Assembly (NCBI GenBank): GCA_017619795.1
Contig: JAFZRP010000071.1
Coordinates: 1 to 56,693 of the forward strand
Length of the DNA stretch: 56,693 nt
Reading direction: 5' to 3'
DNA from: Treponema sp.
GTDB lineage: Bacteria; Spirochaetota; Spirochaetia; Treponematales; Treponemataceae
Positions 52,637 through 56,693 of this stretch are shown piece after piece. Below the pieces are notes generated by a model. It did no database searches and was not told the DNA's origin. It worked only from the letters and a program-made list of their open reading frames with translations. The position numbers and the translations under genes were made by a program. The stretch's first letter is position 1, and every line of letters begins with the position of its first letter.

Positions 52637-53986
52637 ATGAAGAAATCATTTTTACGATTTACCACCCTTTTACTGCTTACTCTTTCTACCGCCCTTTTAG
52701 TTTCCTGCAAAGAAAAGATAATGGGCTACAGCGTAGTTTTATGGAATGTACCCGAATATAATCTTCAGGATGGCGATGTTGTTCCTGTTTTTATCCGTTC
52801 AAATATTTCGCATGTTTACGTTATTGGCGTAGAAGATAAAACTGCTGTTGCAAATGGAATTAAAAAGGATTTGGAAAAGGTTGAACTTCCTTTGTGGCAG
52901 CTTACCGAGCCGGTAAAAAAATCAAAGATTGATAGTGTTCAGAAAAAATATGCTGAATATGCACATAATTATGCTTCTGTAAAAACCGATGGACTTCCGG
53001 CGCGAGCTGAACCGGTAAATACTTCAAAGCAGGTTTACCGCTTGCGCAAGAACGAGGTTATAAAGGTGCTTTATCAGGGTTCGGGACAGGCTCCAATGAC
53101 AGGTGGCAAACCGCTTGAAGGTGAGTGGTACAGAATCCTTGCTGATGATGGAACGCAGGGCTGGTGCTTCAGTCACAATCTTGTTTTTTTCCAGACAGAC
53201 AAATACGGCAAGCGTATAGGCAACGCGGATCTTGAAGAGGATGATGAAGAGGACGTTTACTTCAACAACATCATCAATAAGACCTGGTATCCGGATTCAT
53301 TCAGAACAATGATTCAGACCGGAAACATAGATTTAGCAAAGATTCATCCTTCTTATAATTTTGTTTTTGATACAGAAAATCAGAAGGTTTCCCTTAATCT
53401 TTCAAAAATTCACGAAAGCTGGGATTACGAAGGCTACACAAAAACAAACGAAAAGCAGTACACCTTAAAGAATATTCCAATCATCATCATCTATAAGAAA
53501 TCAGACTTTATTGTTGTACGCTATACCGGACCGGACGGAAAGCCACAGGAGCTTAATTTTGTCCGCATCGATGGCGATTTGAACGAAATTATTGCTGATG
53601 AAAAGACACGTAGAACCGAAGCATATAATTCTGTTGTAGCTCATGGACCAAACTTTAAGAGCTCAAATTACGGTACACTCGTCCTGAACGCCGACGGCTC
53701 TTTCAAATGGACAAATTACAAGCTGCTTGTTCCATCAATCATCTCGGCTTCGGCAAAGAACACTGGAACAGTAAGCGTAAGATACGCAGTTGGAAAGAGT
53801 CTGGCAGACAGCTACGATGGTGTTCTGACCTTTAAGTTTGAAGGAATGACACAGGAAGTAAACTTCCTTTATAAGAAAGAAGCCGGCAGACTCCGACTTG
53901 AGGATGCAACCGGCGCAACTATAAGCGGAAATCTTATAACTGCAAAAGGTTCAAGTCCAATAACACTTTCTTTCTCGAATAAATAA
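52637..53986 (+). CDS. SH3-domain lipoprotein
   Basis: A 449-residue lipoprotein with lipobox 'LLVSC' (Cys about 22). A bacterial SH3-like domain (about 110-180, with 'DGLPARAEPVNTSKQVYRL' and 'GEWYRILADDGTQGWC') follows the N-terminal part; such domains bind peptidoglycan or cell-wall ligands. The C-terminal half is beta-rich without a recognised family. TATAGT ends six bases before the ATG at 52637, so it is probably leaderless. The ABC-F gene follows after one base. Confidence 0.85.
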   Translation: MKKSFLRFTTLLLLTLSTALLVSCKEKIMGYSVVLWNVPEYNLQDGDVVPVFIRSNISHVYVIGVEDKTAVANGIKKDLEKVELPLWQLTEPVKKSKIDSVQKKYAEYAHNYASVKTDGLPARAEPVNTSKQVYRLRKNEVIKVLYQGSGQAPMTGGKPLEGEWYRILADDGTQGWCFSHNLVFFQTDKYGKRIGNADLEEDDEEDVYFNNIINKTWYPDSFRTMIQTGNIDLAKIHPSYNFVFDTENQKVSLNLSKIHESWDYEGYTKTNEKQYTLKNIPIIIIYKKSDFIVVRYTGPDGKPQELNFVRIDGDLNEIIADEKTRRTEAYNSVVAHGPNFKSSNYGTLVLNADGSFKWTNYKLLVPSIISASAKNTGTVSVRYAVGKSLADSYDGVLTFKFEGMTQEVNFLYKKEAGRLRLEDATGATISGNLITAKGSSPITLSFSNK

Positions 53987-53987
53987 T

Positions 53988-55886
53988 ATGGGTTTTGTAC
54001 AATTTTCACAGGTATCGCTTGCTTTTGGCGACCGTGACATTCTTAAAAATGTGACTATTAATCTCCAGACCGGCTCCAAGGTAGCCCTTACAGGTGCAAA
54101 CGGTTCTGGAAAATCTACTTTAATAAAGGTTCTCGCAGGAATAATCAAGCCGGATTCAGGCAGCCGGGCGGTACAGAAGGAATGCCGAGTTGCGTACTTG
54201 CCACAGTCAGGACTTACACATCAGGGCTGCACTCTCATAGAAGAGGCCGACAAAGCTTTTGAGTTTGGTTACGAAATGCAGCGAAAGATTGACGAGCTTG
54301 GAAGTCAGCTGGAAGCGGGGCAGGGGAACACAGAAATGCTTGCAATTCAGCAGGCAGATTTAATTCAGAAATTAGACGATTCGGGCTGGTACAGGCGGGC
54401 TGGAACGGCAGAAAGTGTTTTGCTTGGTCTTGGTTTTTCTCGCGCAGATTTTACCCGCAGTACAGAAGAGTTTTCCGGCGGCTGGCAGATGCGAATTGCT
54501 CTGGCAAAGGTTCTTATGCAGAATCCTGACATCCTTCTTCTGGACGAGCCTACAAACTATCTTGATATTGAAGCGCGCAACTGGCTGGAACAGTTTCTTT
54601 TAGATTATAAGGGCGGCTTTTTGCTTGTAAGTCATGACCGCTATTTTCTTGATGTTACAATAAACGAGGTATACGAGCTTTTTAACGGAGACCTTAAACG
54701 ATATCCTGGCAATTTTTCTCATTACGAAAAGGTTCGCGAGGTTGAGCTCCAGACGCTGATTGCGGCTTATGAACAGCAGCAGCAGGAAATTGCAAAAATG
54801 GAAGAGTTCATAACCCGCTTTGGTTATAAGGCAACAAAGGCGGCACAGGCGCAGGAGTACCAGAAAAAGATTGATAAAATGGTACGCATTGAGATTCCTG
54901 AGTCGCTCAAAAAGATACATTTTAATTTCCCGCCGGCACCTCATGCAGGAAAGCTTGTGCTCCGTCTTAATGGAATTACAAAAAGTTATGATGGAGTTAA
55001 CAACGTTTTGAACAAGCTGGACCTTACCCTGGAAAACGGTGAACGACTTGTTGTTGCAGGTCGGAATGGTGCCGGAAAGTCTACGCTTTTAAGAATAATT
55101 GCGGGGCAGGATGACGCCTTTACCGGAGAGCTTATTCCGGGCGCGGGAGTAAAAATTGGATACTTCAGCCAGGATAATGCAGAAACAATTCGCGGTAAGG
55201 AAACAATTCTGGAATATCTGGAAGGCCGCGCCCCGTTAGAGCTTATTCCAAAGCTCCGCGATATGCTTGGAGCCTTCCTTTTCCGTGGCGACGACGTTTA
55301 TAAAAGCCTTGATGTGCTTTCCGGTGGTGAAAAATCCAGAATTGCGCTTCTTCAGCTTTTGCTAAGCCCTGTAAACCTTCTTGTCCTCGACGAGCCTACA
55401 AACCATCTGGACATTCATTCAAAGGATGTACTCCTTTCTGCCCTGCGCGGCTTTGGTGGCACTGTAATTTTTGTAAGCCACGACCGTGGTTTTATTGAAC
55501 AGCTTGCCACAAAGGTTCTTCATCTGGAGCCTGGTTATTCAGCCTATTATCCGGGTGGCTATGATTATTATCTTGAACAGCTCGAAAAGCATGGCGGTGG
55601 AGAAGAAAAGCCTGCAGAAATCCCTGTTGTTGAGAATACAAAAGCAGAATCCTGGGAAGAACAGAAAAAGCTCGAAGCAGAGCGTCGTAAAAAAGAAAAA
55701 ACTCTTGCTCGCTTTGAAAAGGATATTGAAGAGCTGGAAGCAAAAAAGGCTGCCCTTGAAGAAAAGCTTTCCGATCCTGCTGTTTACTCAAATGGCGAAA
55801 AGGCAAAGGCTGTTCAGCGCGAGATTTCAGAAACCGCTGCCAAAATTGATGAAGTTACCGAACAGTGGATGCTCGCTAGCGAGTAA
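53988..55886 (+). CDS. ABC-F family ATPase
   Basis: A 632-residue protein with two ABC cassettes and no membrane segments. Cassette 1 has 'LTGANGSGKSTLIK' and 'FSGGWQMRIALAKVL'; cassette 2 has 'VAGRNGAGKSTLLR' and 'LSGGEKSRIALLQLL'. The linker (about 245-315) and a C-terminal coiled coil (about 555-632) match YdiF/Uup-type ABC-F proteins, which act on ribosomes (translation factors or antibiotic protection). Which subgroup this is cannot be decided. The stop is followed by a near-exact 15-base copy of the last codons. Confidence 0.95.
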   Translation: MGFVQFSQVSLAFGDRDILKNVTINLQTGSKVALTGANGSGKSTLIKVLAGIIKPDSGSRAVQKECRVAYLPQSGLTHQGCTLIEEADKAFEFGYEMQRKIDELGSQLEAGQGNTEMLAIQQADLIQKLDDSGWYRRAGTAESVLLGLGFSRADFTRSTEEFSGGWQMRIALAKVLMQNPDILLLDEPTNYLDIEARNWLEQFLLDYKGGFLLVSHDRYFLDVTINEVYELFNGDLKRYPGNFSHYEKVREVELQTLIAAYEQQQQEIAKMEEFITRFGYKATKAAQAQEYQKKIDKMVRIEIPESLKKIHFNFPPAPHAGKLVLRLNGITKSYDGVNNVLNKLDLTLENGERLVVAGRNGAGKSTLLRIIAGQDDAFTGELIPGAGVKIGYFSQDNAETIRGKETILEYLEGRAPLELIPKLRDMLGAFLFRGDDVYKSLDVLSGGEKSRIALLQLLLSPVNLLVLDEPTNHLDIHSKDVLLSALRGFGGTVIFVSHDRGFIEQLATKVLHLEPGYSAYYPGGYDYYLEQLEKHGGGEEKPAEIPVVENTKAESWEEQKKLEAERRKKEKTLARFEKDIEELEAKKAALEEKLSDPAVYSNGEKAKAVQREISETAAKIDEVTEQWMLASE

Positions 55887-55901
55887 CTCGCAAGCGAATA
55901 A
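55872..55901 (+). repeat. 15-bp tandem repeat of the ABC-F gene end including the stop codon
   Basis: CTCGCTAGCGAGTAA (55872-55886) and CTCGCAAGCGAATAA (55887-55901) both read Leu-Ala-Ser-Glu-stop in the same frame and differ at two synonymous third positions. Confidence 0.9.
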
Positions 55902-55908
55902 GGTGATA

Positions 55909-55928
55909 TTGAATAAGGCATTATTCAA
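55909..55928 (+). terminator. Weak hairpin between convergent ABC-F and DinB-like genes
   Basis: TTGAATAA (55909-55916) pairs perfectly with TTATTCAA (55921-55928) around a 4-base loop. The following sequence is only moderately U-rich on the plus strand, so termination is uncertain. Confidence 0.45.
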
Positions 55929-55934
55929 AAAGTT

Positions 55935-56450
55935 TTATTTGTTCTTAAAATAGGAAAATCCTGTATATTCAAGCCAGTTTCCGTTAGCTTCAAAGTTTAC
56001 TGCCTCTGAAAGTCCTACATGGAACATAAGATGCCTGTATTGTCCCAGAATAAGTGCAAGCTTTGTGTGCGGACATTCCTCCGGTTTTTCGCTGAGATCC
56101 GAATCTGTAAGCGAATCAAGATAAGAAAAAATCTTTGCTTTTACAAAATCAAAGTATGAAAGCAGCTTTTCCCGTTCAATTACAACTCCAGCGGCTTCAA
56201 TATATCCTTCTCGTTTTTCATCAATTATGCTAAGGTTTTCATCAAGACCGAGCTGTTCATCCATCTTATATTCGTAGCGGTATGGATTTATAAAATATCT
56301 GTCCAGCGAATGAAGGGCATGGAACAGATAGCGCGAATTATTTACATTATCAAACATTTTCTCTAAATCTGCACCTTTCAGCTGTGCTTCAAGATTCTTA
56401 AAAAGTATTTCAGTCTGCTCTGTAATGATTTTAACAAGGATTCTTTCCAT
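55935..56450 (-). CDS. DinB-like four-helix metalloenzyme
   Basis: A 171-residue DinB/YfiT-superfamily protein with the characteristic metal-binding His residues in 'FHALHSLDRYFINP' (about 48) and 'GQYRHLMFHVGLSEAV' (about 140). Members are often thiol transferases or stress-related; the function here is unknown. A GGGAG eight bases before the ATG is a good ribosome-binding site. It is divergent from flaB. Confidence 0.85.
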   Translation of the reverse strand: MERILVKIITEQTEILFKNLEAQLKGADLEKMFDNVNNSRYLFHALHSLDRYFINPYRYEYKMDEQLGLDENLSIIDEKREGYIEAAGVVIEREKLLSYFDFVKAKIFSYLDSLTDSDLSEKPEECPHTKLALILGQYRHLMFHVGLSEAVNFEANGNWLEYTGFSYFKNK

Positions 56451-56534
56451 AATTATGCTCCCAAATGCAAAATATAAGAAAAAATATGGCGTGTCAATAA
56501 ATAAAAAAAATGCAAAAAAAATTAAAAAAAATGC

Positions 56535-56561
56535 TTAACATTTTTTTTCAGCCTCCGACAA
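56535..56561 (+). promoter_or_regulatory. Candidate sigma-28 promoter of flaB
   Basis: TTAACATT (56535-56542), an 11-base spacer and TCCGACAA (56554-56561) resemble the TAAAGTTT-N11-GCCGATAA flagellar consensus (5 of 8 and 6 of 8). No standard sigma-70 promoter is better placed. Confidence 0.55.
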
Positions 56562-56571
56562 TCAAGTAAAG

Positions 56572-56637
56572 GGTGGTGGAAACCCACAAGATAAACCACG
56601 TTGTGGTTTTGGATTAGTTACCACCGTGTTTTATCTT
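56572..56637 (+). promoter_or_regulatory. Structured 5' leader of flaB
   Basis: Nested inverted repeats: GGTGGT (56572-56577) with ACCACC (56620-56625), AAACCAC (56593-56599) with GTGGTTT (56603-56609), and an alternative AAGATAAA (56588-56595) with TTTATCTT (56630-56637). The two last pairs overlap and could exchange. Confidence 0.6.
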
Positions 56638-56666
56638 TTAATAAACCAAAGAATAAGGAGATTATT

Positions 56667-56693
56667 ATGGTTATTAATCACAATATGAGTGCA
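56667..56693 (+). CDS. flaB: Flagellin FlaB core protein, start only
   Basis: Only the first nine codons are in the window: MVINHNMSA, which is the conserved N-terminus of spirochaete FlaB periplasmic flagellar core proteins (also the D0 domain of flagellins in general). A strong AAGGAG (56655-56660) lies six bases before the ATG. Which flaB paralogue it is cannot be told from nine residues. Its leader and promoter are described separately. Confidence 0.88.

Noticed and set aside
1..56693. tRNA, rRNA, CRISPR array, insertion sequence or prophage
   Set aside because: I looked in all intergenic regions; they are short and none holds cloverleaf sequences, regular spaced repeats, transposase or phage genes.

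Overview
The window looks like chromosomal DNA from a gut- or rumen-type Treponema (Spirochaetota). The evidence is the start of a FlaB flagellin gene at the right edge (first residues MVINHNMSA), a P83/100-family antigen, an archaeal-type PheRS alpha chain, many Treponema-style lipoproteins, moderately AT-rich DNA, and a secreted GH10 xylanase that suggests a plant-fibre habitat. Genes are densely packed on both strands. No stretch longer than about 220 bases lacks a gene. I see no rRNA, tRNA, insertion sequence, prophage or CRISPR array. The species is inferred, not proven.

Layout. 2-5192: end of a tRNA-dihydrouridine synthase gene, then a spirochaete hypothetical, a GAF-GGDEF diguanylate cyclase, a rhomboid protease and two small secreted proteins. 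5226-8843: pheS, then a zinc-responsive operon (Fur/Zur regulator, small Cys/His membrane protein, ZnuA) behind a strong promoter with two operator-like palindromes. 8849-14006 (minus): glpK, a lipoprotein, a TetR regulator, an RlmL-like methyltransferase and another lipoprotein. 14049-19860: an orphan LivK-type binding protein, lgt and a MinD-like ATPase (minus), ctpA and rsmE. 19857-26328: a degenerate WecG/TagA protein, an AAA+ protein with an altered GAFTGA loop, a membrane-anchored binding-protein-like gene, DUF456, trmJ and a YgiQ radical SAM gene. 26358-31694: GH10 xylanase, an unknown membrane protein, Nif3, lspA, a small membrane protein and mtnN. 31735-34664: an outer-membrane-like protein (minus) and a DUF1538 transporter-like protein overlapping a two-domain PII-like regulator. 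34674-47750 (minus): pbpC and alpha-2-macroglobulin, a membrane protein with an orphan ABC ATPase, and a three-gene oxidoreductase operon. 47875-56693: a second GGDEF protein, P83/100 and a TMEM43-like protein (minus), a HAD phosphatase, an SH3 lipoprotein, an ABC-F ATPase, a DinB-like protein (minus) and the flaB promoter, leader and start.

Recurring themes. At least twelve genes have a -10-like hexamer ending only 6-9 bases before the start codon and no Shine-Dalgarno sequence, so many mRNAs are probably leaderless or nearly so; several start codons here were chosen on that basis. Lipoprotein maturation genes (lgt, lspA) sit among many lipoproteins. Three ABC components (ZnuA, LivK, a FecE-like ATPase) lack partners nearby. 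The best candidates for something new are the DUF1538/double-PII pair, the widespread leaderless promoters, the 14-bp inverted repeat over the P83/100 start, and the nested palindrome at 52487-52581.
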